This document shows positions 13,479 through 30,515 of a stretch of 64,000 bases of DNA, in pieces (position 1 is the first letter of the stretch; the number at the start of each line of letters is the position of its first letter). Both the position numbers and the translations under genes were made by a program. The stretch covers positions 1,798,001 through 1,862,000 of the forward strand of contig CM034140.1 of NCBI GenBank assembly GCA_019914995.1. The letters run 5' to 3'. This DNA comes from Acanthochlamys bracteata (taxonomy: Eukaryota > Streptophyta > Magnoliopsida > Pandanales > Velloziaceae). Below the pieces are notes generated by a model. The model worked only from the letters and a program-made list of their open reading frames with translations. It did not search any database and was not told the DNA's origin.

Positions 13479-14434
13479 AAAAAGATAGCCTAGCCTGCGA
13501 GGGTCAGCTGTGCACCATAGTGTTGTTTGTTTTTTCTATGTGTCCATGCATTGTATTCTACAGGTGAACATGTTGATGTTTGTGAGATGTTATGTAGTAG
13601 ATTTCTTTGATTGTTTCAGAGCGAGAGTGGTTGTACACTTTGTCATATTGTATTTGATTTGTTGTACCTGTGAGAGTAATATATGCTATTGAATTTATTA
13701 CATATGTTTTAGTTCCAAATTCTTGCATTGTTTGCAGAAATCTGGCAATCTATTAAGCATGAAATGTTTTTTTCCCCAGAAGAAAAAGAAAGAAGGCATA
13801 TTGCCAGTGCTAGATTAAAAATAAGTTTGTCATTGTATGTACTTACATACATAAAAGAAAGCTACCCTCTACGCATCAATATAACTTCATCCTCTGAGTT
13901 AGTGTACTTTTGATATCCATGTGTACTTTTGCGGGTGCTTTAGTATATACTTACCATTATACATACAACATGAAAGGAGCCATGTATGATAATTATATTT
14001 GTCACTCTTATAAAGTTCATAAACAGCTGCTACTAAAATTGTCAAGTAACACACTTGTTGGTCCTCTAAATTAGATTAGGTCCGGATTAGTAACAGAGAG
14101 CCTACTGATGATGTCTAAATAAAAAAAACAGAATAGTCAATTTAGAGACGAGCCAACAAAACACTTTGGGTTCAGCTAAGTGCCTGGTTTAGTTGGTTTA
14201 ACAACCCACGTACTTTAATAGCTTCGCATTGGTTAAATACTAAAATGAGCATGTGTTTATATGTGAGATATATTAAATTCTAAATGATTGGCCAATTATT
14301 TTAGATTGAAATTTCGATCCTATAACATTGAATTGGTTAATTACTCTAAATACGTTGATCAATGCCTATGATCAATCAATGCAGTATATCCGATATACCA
14401 ATCAAACAAAAGTTGATCATTCTATACATGCATT
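13479..14434. other. 3' UTR and intergenic DNA
   Basis: The 3' UTR of the preceding gene runs to about 13700; a TGTAC-rich and AT-rich stretch with polyadenylation-like signals is present. No further gene seen up to the MITE-like element. Confidence 0.45.
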
Positions 14435-14671
14435 GGGATGCGTTTGGCGTAGCTTATGAAAAGCTGCTTTTTCAATATATATTTTATAAGTTTTTATAAA
14501 ATTTATTTAAAATTTAAAAAGTGTAGAAAAATTTTACGTAATGAGATTATTTTATTGCATATTTCTATTATTTTTTTAAAAGTAAAAAAAAAATAGAGCT
14601 CGTTTTTCAAAAAAGATAATAATATTTTCCGTTTCAAAAAAGTTCTATTTCATCAGCAATCTCAAACGCCC
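14435..14671. mobile_element. MITE-like element, possible hAT type
   Basis: About 237 bp, AT-rich and non-coding, with imperfect inverted ends GGGATGCGTTTGG at 14435 and CTCAAACGCCC ending at 14671. It is flanked by an 8-bp near-duplication, CATGCATT (14427-14434) and CATGTATT (14672-14679), one mismatch, the length made by hAT transposition. The terminal repeat needs a 2-nt gap, so the call is tentative. Confidence 0.45.
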
Positions 14672-15151
14672 CATGTATTATACTTCAGCTTTTACTGGAA
14701 CATATATATCAAACAAAAGCGAATTTCAATTTCTTGAGTACACTTTCAATTTTCTTTTCTAGCTACCAAACTTGTTGAATAAATTTGATTTTAGGATCTT
14801 TCTTTGTTTTTTATATTTTTCATTTTGGTAGGAAAGAAGGGATCTTGGCAAACAAACATCTGCTTCCAGAACCACTTTCTTAGTTGATCTTTGTGGTTTC
14901 AAAATTTGAAGACTTCTCAAGTTTCAGCAGTTTCAGGTTGTACTAATCTTTGAACAAAACTAGCTTTCTCAACCAATTGATCTTTCTGACTTCTGATACT
15001 TGCCCAAAAACTACAAACTTGAAGATTAACAGCTTAACACCAAATACAAGCAACCAACATAATCACATCTTTCCTAACCATAAAGATACATGAATCGCGT
15101 TCAAGCCAACAACCAGACCTAACTCCTCATCCCTATCCAATATTCATCACC

Positions 15152-15159
15152 TATATATA
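15152..15159 (+). promoter_or_regulatory. probable TATA box of the 15250 gene
   Basis: TATATATA within CACCTATATATACCAAT, about 90 nt before the ATG at 15250; a classic plant TATA environment. Confidence 0.65.
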
Positions 15160-15249
15160 CCAATCAATTAGCTTCTCAATTTCATATCAACTTGCTTGAG
15201 CATTTCTACGCATTACTTCGAGTAGCTAGTGGTGTTTGCCAAGCTAGCC

Positions 15250-15786
15250 ATGGCTCACAAGGCTTCATTCTTCTCCATGTTTTTCCTAGTATCAGCCCTG
15301 CTATCAAGCAATGGCGTGTGCCATGGTGCTCGCAAGCTCTTGGATACATCCGCACCAGCATTAGCACCAATACCTGCAGTGCCAACTCTTCCTAAACCAA
15401 CATTGCCACCAATACCTGCAGTACCAACTCTTCCTAAACCAACATTGCCACCAATGCCTGCTGTAGTCGTTCCAACTCTTCCAAAGCCTACGTTGCCTCC
15501 AATGCCTGCTGTAGTCGTTCCAACTCTTCCAAAGCCCACGTTGCCTCCAATGCCTGCTGTAGTCGTTCCAACTCTTCCAAAGCCCACGTTGCCTCCAATG
15601 CCTGCTATTCCAACGTTGCCCAAGTTACCACCAATTGCTACCATTCCAAGTACCATTCCTTCAATTCCGCTGCCTAAAGTTTCATTGCCACCAATGCCTT
15701 CAATTCCCAACATTATTCCATCTATTCCAAATATCCCCTTCATTCCTACCATTCCTTCCATCTTCTCCCCTCCTCCTTCCAGCTAA
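15250..15786 (+). CDS. secreted PELPK-like proline-rich cell-wall protein (paralogue)
   Basis: Intronless, 178 residues from the ATG at 15250, which sits in a good context (GCCATGGC); the open frame extends upstream only through GTG codons, which plants would not use here. Signal peptide about 1-27 (FFSMFFLVSALLSSNGVCHG) followed by ARKLLDTSA, matching AARQLLATPA in the 12846 gene. The mature chain is PAVPTLPKPTLPP-type repeats, including three near-identical 16-residue units, then an Ile-Pro-Ser rich tail (IPSIPNIPFIPTIPSIF) ending SPPPSS. The pair lies 2.4 kb apart on the same strand, so local duplication is likely. A polyadenylation-like AATAAAG is near 16005. Role inferred only: structural cell-wall protein. 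Confidence 0.85.
   Translation: MAHKASFFSMFFLVSALLSSNGVCHGARKLLDTSAPALAPIPAVPTLPKPTLPPIPAVPTLPKPTLPPMPAVVVPTLPKPTLPPMPAVVVPTLPKPTLPPMPAVVVPTLPKPTLPPMPAIPTLPKLPPIATIPSTIPSIPLPKVSLPPMPSIPNIIPSIPNIPFIPTIPSIFSPPPSS
15448..15591 (+). repeat. three tandem 48-bp coding repeats
   Basis: Units at 15448-15495, 15496-15543 and 15544-15591; the last two are identical at base level and the first differs at two positions. Each encodes PPMPAVVVPTLPKPTL. The near identity indicates a very recent expansion within the gene. Confidence 0.9.
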
Positions 15787-16453
15787 GCTATGAACTAATG
15801 AAGTAATGATTGATCGATGAAATTGGAGTCCATGTGTAGGTGTTTTCAGGTAGTTACTCGCTTGTGGAAAGAATGTGAAGAGAGCTTGTTCATGCATATT
15901 TTAGTTGTATATGTTGGTTATTTTTAGTGCAACGTGTTCTCATTTTAGAGTGTAACAGTGGTTGTATCATGGTTTTCCGTAACGTGGATAGTTTGATATT
16001 CATGCAATAAAGGTTTCTGTTTGATTATTCTTTTGTCCAGTTATTCATGCCATTCACAATGAAGAGTTCTGCTAACGAGTGTTATCTGCTAACAGTCATT
16101 TGTTCTGACTGTTATCTGCCTGGTAGCCTGCCTTCAGTGTCCAGACAAAGTCGAATACATTATCACAAGCTGCTAGCATAGACCAGAATTCAGGATAAGG
16201 GTTTATATCAATAAAGGAATAACAGAACGAAAATGCTATGTACAGTAAGAAAGGAACTTGAAATAAACCTATTGAAATTGAGGTAATCACAAATACCAAG
16301 GTTATACGTTGAGTATTTTTTGAATCCCTGATGCTTCTTCTGGTGGTGTTACAGCATATATAGAACTGGGATGGCTCCCAAAAGAAAAGAAAAGAATATA
16401 AATATATGTGATTTGGCTTTTGAATGCTGCACTTTTACACAGCTCTTAATAAG
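15787..16453. other. convergent 3' regions
   Basis: 3' UTR of the proline-rich gene (+) and of gamma-SNAP (-) face each other here. No additional gene seen. Confidence 0.5.
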
Positions 16454-19400
16454 CTAAGTAAGGTCATCTTCATCTATAAGTTCTTCATCTTCCTTTGGTC
16501 CCTCAATTTTAATATCCTTCAATTCACCTGTTGGCAGTTTCTTTGCCAGTCTTATTATCTGCATCCATTAACAGACTTGTCAATATAGCTAAAGCTAGAG
16601 ATAATTGTGTATAACATACTGCATGAATAAAGCGAAACCACAATGATGGAAATATGTAGCCCTAACACAATAATGCAATGAAACACTCAAACTATACAAT
16701 CTGCAGATGATGAGCATAATTCTATCAATTTCAAATTATTACCAGTATATCTACAGAAACCTTCAAGTTGGTTTAAATTTTATCAGAAACAAGGCAACTC
16801 AAGTGCACCTCACAATTGTGCACCAGTTGTGCAGTAGACTTCTTTTAGGTATGTACAAGAATAGATGGGAATGGTGTAGAGACAAAAGACAAGTTTGCCT
16901 TATGCAATCTTGCACCAATAAAAGAACAGGATTTAAGAAATTACCACATGATCAAGACCAGAGACTGGGCCTGTTTGAGCAATATGCTTGATTTCCTCAA
17001 TGTCACCTTCAATATAAGCAGAAATCAACTTGCTTGCACAACGGTACTGGTCACTGTTTAGAAAGGCCTGTATCCTGAAAATATATGTTAAAACAAATGC
17101 CGTCATATAGTATGATCATATGCGTATTTTTGAAAGGAAAATCCACCAGCAGAATAAAATATTAAATGAACGGTTTGATGTAAATGCTTGAATAGATTGA
17201 AGAAATCCTCTACTAAACCAACATAATAAATTGAAACTCACTGTGAACAATCATTATAACACTTCTGAGCTTGACTGAAATCATGAGCATACAGACAAAC
17301 TACAATTGCACTCAGATAAGCCTGCATAAGAGAATAAGAATCAGATTGATCAACGGTAGGAACTTTGTAATTTCGCTCTGAAAAGTCAAATAACATGCAG
17401 ATGTAAAAAGCTGCATACATGCTCATTCCTAAATTATCTTTGCAATCTTAAATATCTATTTTAGCAGAGCCAATTCAATGGCTTTAACAGAAAAAAATCA
17501 AGAAATATTCACTTATATCTGAGACCTTGACAGTTACGATACTTTTCTTTTGGTAAATTCTAAATAAGCACACTTGTCAAAATACCCTCTCATCATCGAA
17601 ATCATTGTTTATGGATATCTTTGATTGTTTACCAGGTCCTTTGTCGAATGGTTATGTATGGGTTTTTAAATAGGAAGATACACCAAACCCTCTGATTTTG
17701 CTGCTTAGAAGTTTCACCACTTGGAAAGAGTTCATCATTCTTTTTAGCTCAATAAGGTTCACCATGTCATTCTAGCAACTTGACATTAACAACAAATTTT
17801 GAAGGAGAATCTTTGTTAATTTCTTAAACTCCCAGGTGGTCGAGGAGACTTTACTTTACGGCAATCATACAGCTTCCATAAGTATTAATTTAAGGATGAA
17901 AAGTAGAGAACTGTATGAAGATATCAAGACACAGCTAGAAGCAAGCACTATATTTAGCAATGCACCTTGCATTGACTGTGTACTGCATTGCACTTATCAG
18001 CAACAAGGCCCAATTTCAAGAGAATCTCTACAGCATCAGTATACCTGTAAAAGGCAGCAAATAATATAGTAGATTAGTTACAAATTTCAATCTCTAGTTT
18101 ATCGCATGCCCTACAATCTGATAATGCACTTATTATGCGATACAACTTCCACAAACATGGTTCAAGTCCCATAAGTAAACATATGCAAATGGAACCTCTA
18201 CCAAACATATATTCCAAGTAATGTTACAGAAAAATTTTGTCAGACTTGCTTCATTCACATAATTCTAGTATACTGATATACAAAATGTTCGTTATACCTC
18301 TCAAGTTTAATATAAACACTTGTAGCAGCCCTATACAAATCAAATGCCATCTGCTCTCTTCCATCTTCTTCTAGAATTGCACAAGCATCAGTGTACAACT
18401 GAACGGCTTCTTCAGGCTTCACATCTTCCAAAGCGCTGAATATGCAACAAAAGTTTCTCCATTACAATGTTATTTTAAAAACTTGTACAAGGAAAGTTCA
18501 GTTAGTGCCTAAGGATGCAGCCTGGATTATGAGCTTGGGGCCTTTTGTTGCATACCTAGCAGCCTTTGACAAAGCATCTGAAGCTGGTTGTGATCTTCCA
18601 CATTGCATGTACAATTCAGAAGCCTTCCTATAGAAGTCAGCAACCTCATTCCATTGACCAAGTTCCTTTGCCAGGACGGCAGCAGACTCCATATGCTTGG
18701 CTGCATCCCATGGCCTATCAAACACATCAAGGACATCTTAAGTCATATGTTAACCACATAAAGAGACCTCTGTCAACAAGCTAGCATCAGTGCAAGTAAG
18801 AAGGGTACGAGGAAATCATTTCTTGTCCTTTTGATGCCTTCTCAAATGCAACTTTCGCTTTCTCATTGTCCTTTCTAAACCTGTAGGCAACAGCTTTAAT
18901 TGAACAAAATGCAAATAAGGCCTTGAATGATTAATGATAACAGAGGAAACATACATAAATAAACTGCTAAATGTTACTGACCAGCTTGCTCATACAGTTC
19001 AGTTGCAGATTGCCAGTCAGCACTCCATCTAGTAAAGCTCAGCTTTGTTCTGCATTGGAAAGACGACATGCAAATCACAGTTACTCAAGTATGAACATTG
19101 CACCAAACCTTTTGTTAGTTTGTTAGCTCATTATAAGTTGCATCCTTTGTCTATTTCAGTTCACCCAAGAACATTATTCATAAACAAATGCAGTTCCAAA
19201 TTTATGGTAGCAATCATTACATGCTATATCCGAGGATAAGTCTCAACCACAGATTCATATGAAAAACGATTTGTACTTTTGCAGATATTAGGTTGCAAAG
19301 CTTGCTTCACAAAAACTTTAAGAACCTCTATTTAAGCTAAACAAACTAATAAATATCAATCAAACTAAAAAACAACGGTACTTCATCTATTCTTGGTTTC

Positions 19401-19690
19401 TTGCTTTTAAAAACCCAAAAGAAAACGTGTAGGGCGAACGAAATGAAACCATCTCCCGAGATAACCCGAAAACAGAGATTCATCATAAGAGCTAATGATT
19501 TAAGGAAAAAATGGCAATCTTTTGACAATCAGATCAACCACAGATTCTTCAAAAATTTAATCAAGAACCAAACAAGAATCTTGGAGATTTCTACCAAGTT
19601 TGAATTATAGAAGATTTTATTTGGAATAAGAGCAAGATCTTACAATTTATCGGCTTTGATCATGAGCTTGTCGGGGTCGGAGCTCGACAT
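16454..19690 (-). CDS. gamma-soluble NSF attachment protein (gamma-SNAP)
   Basis: Adaptor that recruits the NSF ATPase to SNARE complexes for their disassembly after membrane fusion; cytosolic, TPR-like all-helical. Nine exons join in phase: 19690-19644, 19049-18982, 18893-18809, 18714-18556, 18435-18298, 18044-17966, 17321-17242, 17074-16945, 16558-16454, giving 296 residues, the usual family length. Landmarks: N-terminal SDPDKLMIKADKLTKLSFTRW, then YRFRKDNEKAKVAFEKASKG, SPWDAAKHMESAAVLAKE, MAFDLYRAATSVYIKLERY, AYLSAIVVCLYAHDFSQA and an acidic C-terminus (EDEELIDEDDLT), where SNAPs contact NSF. The PWDAAKHME block and the long acidic tail point to the gamma rather than the alpha class. No lesions. 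Confidence 0.95.
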
Positions 19691-21062
19691 TTCGATTTCT
19701 ATCTGTGAGCGAACAAGCAAGGAATAATTTTTCTTTCAGGAAAAAATTTTTAATTTATTTTGTTTAGGTGTGTTACTCTCACTCCTCCTTTTATTAGAAT
19801 GTGCGCACCTGTCTATTAACAATTAACAGTAGCGACGTGCGTCATCGTTACGCAATTAGTGGGTGATTTTATCAGAGATGTTACTCAAAAACGGTCCATA
19901 AGTACTATATTTTACATTTTCGACTACTTTAAATTGTTCCACACTATTCGGCCCTTCTGCTTAAATGGGCTTTCGTGACAATGTTGGGCCCGTGATCAAC
20001 TTCGCTTTACTCAGAAATATCAAATAAATTGAGATTTGAGATTTGAAATTGTTTAGTTTCTAGTGAAACATTGGAAATTTTTCTAAAGAATCGTGAATTG
20101 CGTAAAAATTTTCTTTTTCAGGAACCAGCAGCGGAGAGCAAAGCAGAGAAGCAGAAGATTACAAGCTGTACGTTGATCCACAGCTTTTGAACTTCTTGTT
20201 GTAGATATACTGATTGATCTGTTCTATACGGAACATTTAATTCTATCAAGATTTTTGGATAGCAGTTTAAACTGTGAAGAGTTTAAATAAAATAAAATAA
20301 AACGCATACGTTGTCCTTTGCTGAAAAAATAATTAAAACTGGCATTCTGCCAAAATCCATATTCTGGATTATGGACAAACCACGTGAACTAAGCTTTCAA
20401 TTACCTAGGTTGATCTGAACATATTTACTCCCGATTCATAATCAACAACAGTTAAACTTATCGAGAATACTCGGAGTTAGACAAGGAGAGAGCAGTCAAG
20501 AAATTAATTATATTTGATTTTGGATAGCTAGCTAGACAAGCTGTTACCGATAATCAATGAATGAATGAACGCAGTCTGTACAAAGAACATTGAACATGTG
20601 AAATAAAACATGTTAGGACTGATTACATCTAACATGTAAATATTTAATAACATGAACAGATAACGTACCTTATTCATTTCATTTTAAATGTATGCAATTT
20701 AAGATATTCCATCTCGACCAACCAAATGATCAATCAAATGCCAAACAGATCTGTTATGGAGATTTTAGTTCGATAGTATATGGTTCTTATTTTTTGGATC
20801 GTTTATAAATTCTAAACTAACACCAAACTGTTTCTGTATAATTTAGGTCTGAAGACTGACTTTCTAGTAAGACCAGCCTACCAACTACCATACCAGAACT
20901 GCATGCCCATGCATGCCATTACCATGAGAGATCCAGCTCGATATATCTTTTGAACATAACACATACTCACATGTGAAATTTAAATCAAAATTCTAAAATT
21001 AAACATAGTCAAAGTAAATAAAGCGCACCACTTAATTTCTTCTTAATAAATTAAATGAAAAT
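19691..21062. other. intergenic: gamma-SNAP promoter side and downstream of the DUF1645 gene
   Basis: About 1.4 kb with no credible exon. The short open frames seen lack codon bias or a domain. Confidence 0.55.
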
Positions 21063-22319
21063 TTACTTCTTCTCTGAATTATTTTCACGTTTTTGTCTTG
21101 TTTTATCACCCTTGGCAGAAGCAGTAGAAGATTTAGAGTACCACACAGCCTCGCTGTCTTTGCTCTTGCCGGCGGCAACTGTACCGAAGCTTCCAGAACC
21201 CTCTCGATCTTTCTTCTGTTGCGAGTTACCGAACAACTGACCGAGCCCAAAAACGGAACCAGAACCACCTCGGAGAGAACAAACGGGAACGTTGAGTACG
21301 GGAGTCACTCGAACGACGTGGGCAGAGTTAGACCTTTCCATAGACCTCCGGCGGTGAACTCTTGTACCAGTTCCGACCCAGTACTGAAAACTTCCTGCTG
21401 GACTACTACTGCTACGCTCTAAACCTTTGAACACAACTTTTCCTGACGCGTTCATCCGGGGACTATCTCCTGCTGCTGCCGCGATTACCATTTTCTGCTT
21501 CGAGATTCGAACTGGTCGTAGATTTCTCACCGCATTGTCGTTGCTAGTAGTGATCTTTGTAGTAGCGGTAGCGGTAGCAGTAGCAGTCGTGTTATTGTTT
21601 TTGTTCTCATCATTGAGAGAGAGACGAGAAAGAACGAGGTCATCAGGATCAGGAACTGAAGATGATGAATCCGGATCACGGAGCAGCGGGAGGGTAGAGA
21701 CCGAAGTATCGTTGTTCAGATCGTTCTTTTTTGCGCTGCTGTTGTTGTTTCCCGGCCGAGAGATTCGGTTAAGAATCTTAAACTGCTTCAACGCGGAAGG
21801 TTTGTTATCCAATGTTCCTGATTTCTTCTCTGCTTCCTCCGCCAGTGCTGTAGATTTTATAATCCGACGGCGCAGATTCAGCATCTCTCTCCATCTGCTA
21901 GGACACTTTGGTGCCCTCGGCGAAACTGCAGCTAGTGGAACTCTTTCTATTACCGACGGTACAGATACAGCCGCGTCATCATCATAATCTTCATCTTCTT
22001 CTTCTTGGTCTTCTGTTGCTTGTGGTTCTGCTGTTGTTTTGTTCTCCGTTGAAAGAGCGAGATCTAAAGATTGAGGCTTGAGTTTGCCATGAGAAAAAAG
22101 CTCATCAGCAGGAAGCATGGAAGTGGAATGTACCGAATCATCAAAGTTGAATTCAAAGTCCTCGCAATCTTCTTCCGCAGTGGTTCTAGGTGAAGCAAAC
22201 ACGACGGGGTCGATAACACCACAGCTGAAGGAGATTCTTGGACTGGCTGTAGTTGTAGTGCCGGTGAGCCATGGAGTTGGCGCCTGAGCTACGCCGGTGT
22301 TCACTACAGCAGACGTCAT
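21063..22319 (-). CDS. DUF1645 family protein
   Basis: Intronless, 418 residues. The family is plant-specific and of poorly known biochemistry; some rice members affect grain size or stress tolerance. Family blocks visible: DCEDFEFNFDD and MLPADELFSHGKLKPQ near residues 50-85, a short KCPSRWREMLNLRRR block near 150, and a serine-rich basic C-terminal part (RRRSMERSNSAHVVRVTPVLNVPVC) near 330-360. Between them are low-complexity acidic (DQEEEDEDYDDDAA), Asn-rich and Thr-Ala repeat (TATATATATT) segments. No signal peptide or membrane helix; the basic clusters would allow nuclear location, which is inference. The long antisense open frame at 21427-21987 mirrors the Thr-Ala/Asn repeats and is not a gene. 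Confidence 0.88.
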   Translation of the reverse strand: MTSAVVNTGVAQAPTPWLTGTTTTASPRISFSCGVIDPVVFASPRTTAEEDCEDFEFNFDDSVHSTSMLPADELFSHGKLKPQSLDLALSTENKTTAEPQATEDQEEEDEDYDDDAAVSVPSVIERVPLAAVSPRAPKCPSRWREMLNLRRRIIKSTALAEEAEKKSGTLDNKPSALKQFKILNRISRPGNNNSSAKKNDLNNDTSVSTLPLLRDPDSSSSVPDPDDLVLSRLSLNDENKNNNTTATATATATTKITTSNDNAVRNLRPVRISKQKMVIAAAAGDSPRMNASGKVVFKGLERSSSSPAGSFQYWVGTGTRVHRRRSMERSNSAHVVRVTPVLNVPVCSLRGGSGSVFGLGQLFGNSQQKKDREGSGSFGTVAAGKSKDSEAVWYSKSSTASAKGDKTRQKRENNSEKK

Positions 22320-23585
22320 TGTTGCGAAGAAGAATGAACGAGTGCTGTGCGTGGATCTCTGTATCTTTTTCCCTTGCTGCGTTATAAGAAGGAGATGGCA
22401 AGCCTGATGTGGCTCGTAAATCTTCAGCTTTTTGTCGGCTCGTTATTTTCTTTTTCAAAATAGTTTTAATCTGTCAAAAGTCAAGGGGAGTCTTGAGCTT
22501 GTTGTTTTACTTATATGCTTTACTACTGCTCTCTTTTTTATTTTCTTTTCTTCCATGGATTAAACGATGTCTTACATACCACCGAGAACATCTTTCAGCA
22601 CATTATTGTCATTGATGTGGCCGTCACATGTATTATATATATTAAAAATTATAAAATCACTATATAAATTAATAATTTATTAAAATATAATAAATTAAAT
22701 ACGTATTTATATTGAAATGCTAAAAATTAATAAAAATTAACTATCATCAAAAATATTAGAAAGCCCACAGTTTTGAAAGAAGAAAAATTAAAAAATTTGC
22801 ACAATTAATAGAAAGATAAAAAAACAACCGTTTAGAAGTTCAAAAATCTACTTGTGTTATTATATATATAAATGAGAAGCATTTATTTGGAACTTAAAAA
22901 ATAAAAAAGGATCATTCAAACATTAAGTGTGAGAGATAAAAATAAATTTTTTTTTAAATATTTTTTTCAACGTAAATCTCTTATCTTTGTGATTGTTTTT
23001 TTATTGTATCAATTTTCGTATTGTTTACGCAAAATTTTTAATTGTATTTTATATTTTTGCTATTTTTATCGATAACCGAATACATTCGATATTTTAAAAA
23101 ATATAGACGAGAAAAGAAAAAAGGAAGGAGCTTCTCCTACCATATGGTGCCCTTCAAGTCATGTGGTTCTCTATTTGCATATCTGAGTGAATCGACGAAC
23201 ACCTCATCCGCCAACAGAAAACCAAACCAAATCATACATTTTATCGAACACCCAGATCTTGAACAGAGCAAGTGAGTGAGAAAAAAAGTGACAGCAAAAT
23301 TTCCATTTGTTATTATCTACCAGGTCTATTCTACAGTGTTACAGCGTCAGGAACTTTGGCTACTACTTCTTGTATCCTATTTCATACGGTGAGGCACCAA
23401 AAATGAATCATTTTGTGCCGAATGTCCACCTGTTAACAATTTATCATTGAAAGAATGAAACCAAATGATGAATCGGTGTTGCACAATCGTTGAATTAACT
23501 CAATGATGTTCCTTCGAATAAAGGAATGGTACCTGCAGCAACAAAATTCTTTGGATAGCTAGCCCGAATTATTTTTTGAGCAACT
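22320..23585. other. intergenic AT-rich region
   Basis: Promoter side of the DUF1645 gene (to about 22600), then roughly 500 bp of A/T tracts and the 3' flank of the JMJ14-like gene. No gene seen. Confidence 0.5.
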
Positions 23586-28417
<4,832 letters not shown>

Positions 28418-30277
28418 AGAATGGCTAACATTTACTGAAGCCTCATCAGGATCCTTCCTAAAGTCAACTATGAATATCTACAAGCATTCCATTCTCATCA
28501 TTCTTTATCTGAAAGAAAATGGTAGCTTATAATCATTTCTAGAATCAAAGATAATAGGCATTGAAGACAAAGAGTAAGAAGAACCAAAATACCAAGTGCA
28601 TACAATTGCTTGAAGTCTTTTGCAAGAAATTAAACAAATTGTAAAAGGTCTTCATCTGTATATAGATAGGGAAATGTTATTGCCACAAATTCCTCATGAC
28701 TAGTTGTGAAAAAGATTATGAAAAATTTCAAACTAAGACATATTGGTAACATTAGCATTCGACAGCATATCCTTAGACTTGGCATGCAGATTTCAGTATT
28801 ACCAATATTTAGGTCCTGGAGACGAATCAAAGCTTACTCAGATGCTTTCAGTACCATAAAAACCGAAACTTGGTACCATATCAGATGAACAGAGAATGGG
28901 GAGAGTTTGATTTAAACCTACAGCTGCAGGAAGCACAATGGAAGGATACTAACTAATCACAAAGACATGAATTTGATTGCAGAAAGTTGAAAAATGCAGG
29001 CAAATAATGCATGGCGAACTCTCATTAGATTTGAAACACAGCTTTCAAATAAAACATCAAAGCCAGAGGAAGTCAGCCCTAGCTAAGAAGACTACCACAC
29101 AGCAACAACAACTGGAAAGAAACGTTCTGTTTTTATAGATCTCTAAATCACCAATTCAACTAAGATCCAAATCCAGGTGAAAACCATCAACCGGGCAGAA
29201 AGAGAACCTGAGAAGGCCGCTACACAGCTCTTTGATCTCCAATTCACAAAATGCAGATCAATCATAATTAAAAAGTTGGTTAGCATCTCCACAGAGCAAC
29301 CATCAACAAAGTCCTTGAAGACTAGCAATTAAATGCGAGATTGAAAATTAATAATTGTAAGCAATCCACAATCAGAAATGCAACTACAGATCTGAAACCT
29401 ACTCATTGAAGCAAACTGCCATTTACCTAAAAGTATCATAAGACGGAGATCTTTGATAATTTTACCTTATCTTATTTACCAACAAAAAATAAACAACATA
29501 ATAGAGCAGATATAGATATCAAACACAGATCTTTTACATACCAATCACGCATGAAGATTAGATATACAGCAACAATCACCGAGAGTAAATTGATTAACTA
29601 TTATCAGAATTCTAATCCAACAAAAGCTACCCAGATGGAAATTGTAATAAAAAAACACATACCAATCAAAGAATTCAGTCAAACACATACAAGGACATTA
29701 AATCAAAACTTAAGATTGCACAGTACGTTAAAAATATGATCCAAGGAGACCCAGTTCATGATTTTACCTTCTTGCGTGTGATGCAAAGCTCTTCAAAGCG
29801 TTGGATCAAACGCAGACCCAGAAAAGACACGTTAAAAAGAACCTAAAGAACAACACATATTGGAAGAGCGAGGAAGCTTATTTCTCTTTAATTTCTTTTG
29901 ATTGGAAAAATTGAATTACACTAAAATTTTTTCTATTTCTTTTGAACAAATTCTTTTCTTGAGATATTTGTTTATGTTTTGTTTAACGTAAATTTTTTTT
30001 CTTTTTATAGAGAAAAGAATAAATTTGAAAAGGTTGAGGACTTGAGGGTCAACCTACCAACAAGTCAACAACATCAACGCGCTGCACGATCCAAAACTAA
30101 AAATTCAATCCATGCCGTGCGGGTTCTGAAACACAAAAGAGTTTCAGGTATAATTTAGGTAAATAATATCTTTGACCCTAGTTAATTCCTTAAAATTTGC
30201 CATTTTCGGTTAAAGATATTTTCTTTTCAAAGTCGATCTTCAACGACCGTTTCATATTTTAGATTCATTCCCTTGAA
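28418..30277. other. 5' region of the JMJ14-like gene
   Basis: Probably holds untranslated exons and introns of the JMJ14-like gene plus its promoter; the minus-strand stretch near 29770-29880 looks like a non-coding first exon, but this is a guess without transcripts. No other gene seen. Confidence 0.35.
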
Positions 30278-30515
30278 GATTGTTTACTATAAGATAAACT
30301 CATTTTTTCAAAAATGAGTTTATAAAATAAAAATTAAAAATTAAAAATATTTAATAAAAATAAAATTTTACAATTATTTTATATTATAAGTAAGTTTTAA
30401 TATTATAATTTTAAAAAATAATTTATTAATAAAAATAATTTATTTTAATTTTGTAATATATTTTGTGATATAAGTGAGTTTAAAAAAATGAGTTTGAAGG
30501 AATATATAAACAATC
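30278..30515. mobile_element. inverted-repeat element (MITE-like)
   Basis: About 238 bp, AT-rich. The ends GATTGTTTA (30278) and TAAACAATC (ends 30515) are inverted copies, and a second inverted match (AAACTCATTTTTT) follows a few bases inside each end. No clean target duplication is visible. Confidence 0.45.

Noticed and set aside
15448..15591. CRISPR-like regular repeats
   Set aside because: The units are contiguous coding repeats without spacers, in frame in a secreted proline-rich protein, in a plant genome.
15255..15761. Glycine-rich antisense open frame (168 codons)
   Set aside because: Same artefact, mirror of the proline-rich gene at 15250.
21427..21987. 186-codon + strand frame with a hydrophobic run
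   Set aside because: Antisense of the Thr-Ala and Asn-rich low-complexity part of the DUF1645 gene, which has family motifs; the hydrophobic look is an artefact.
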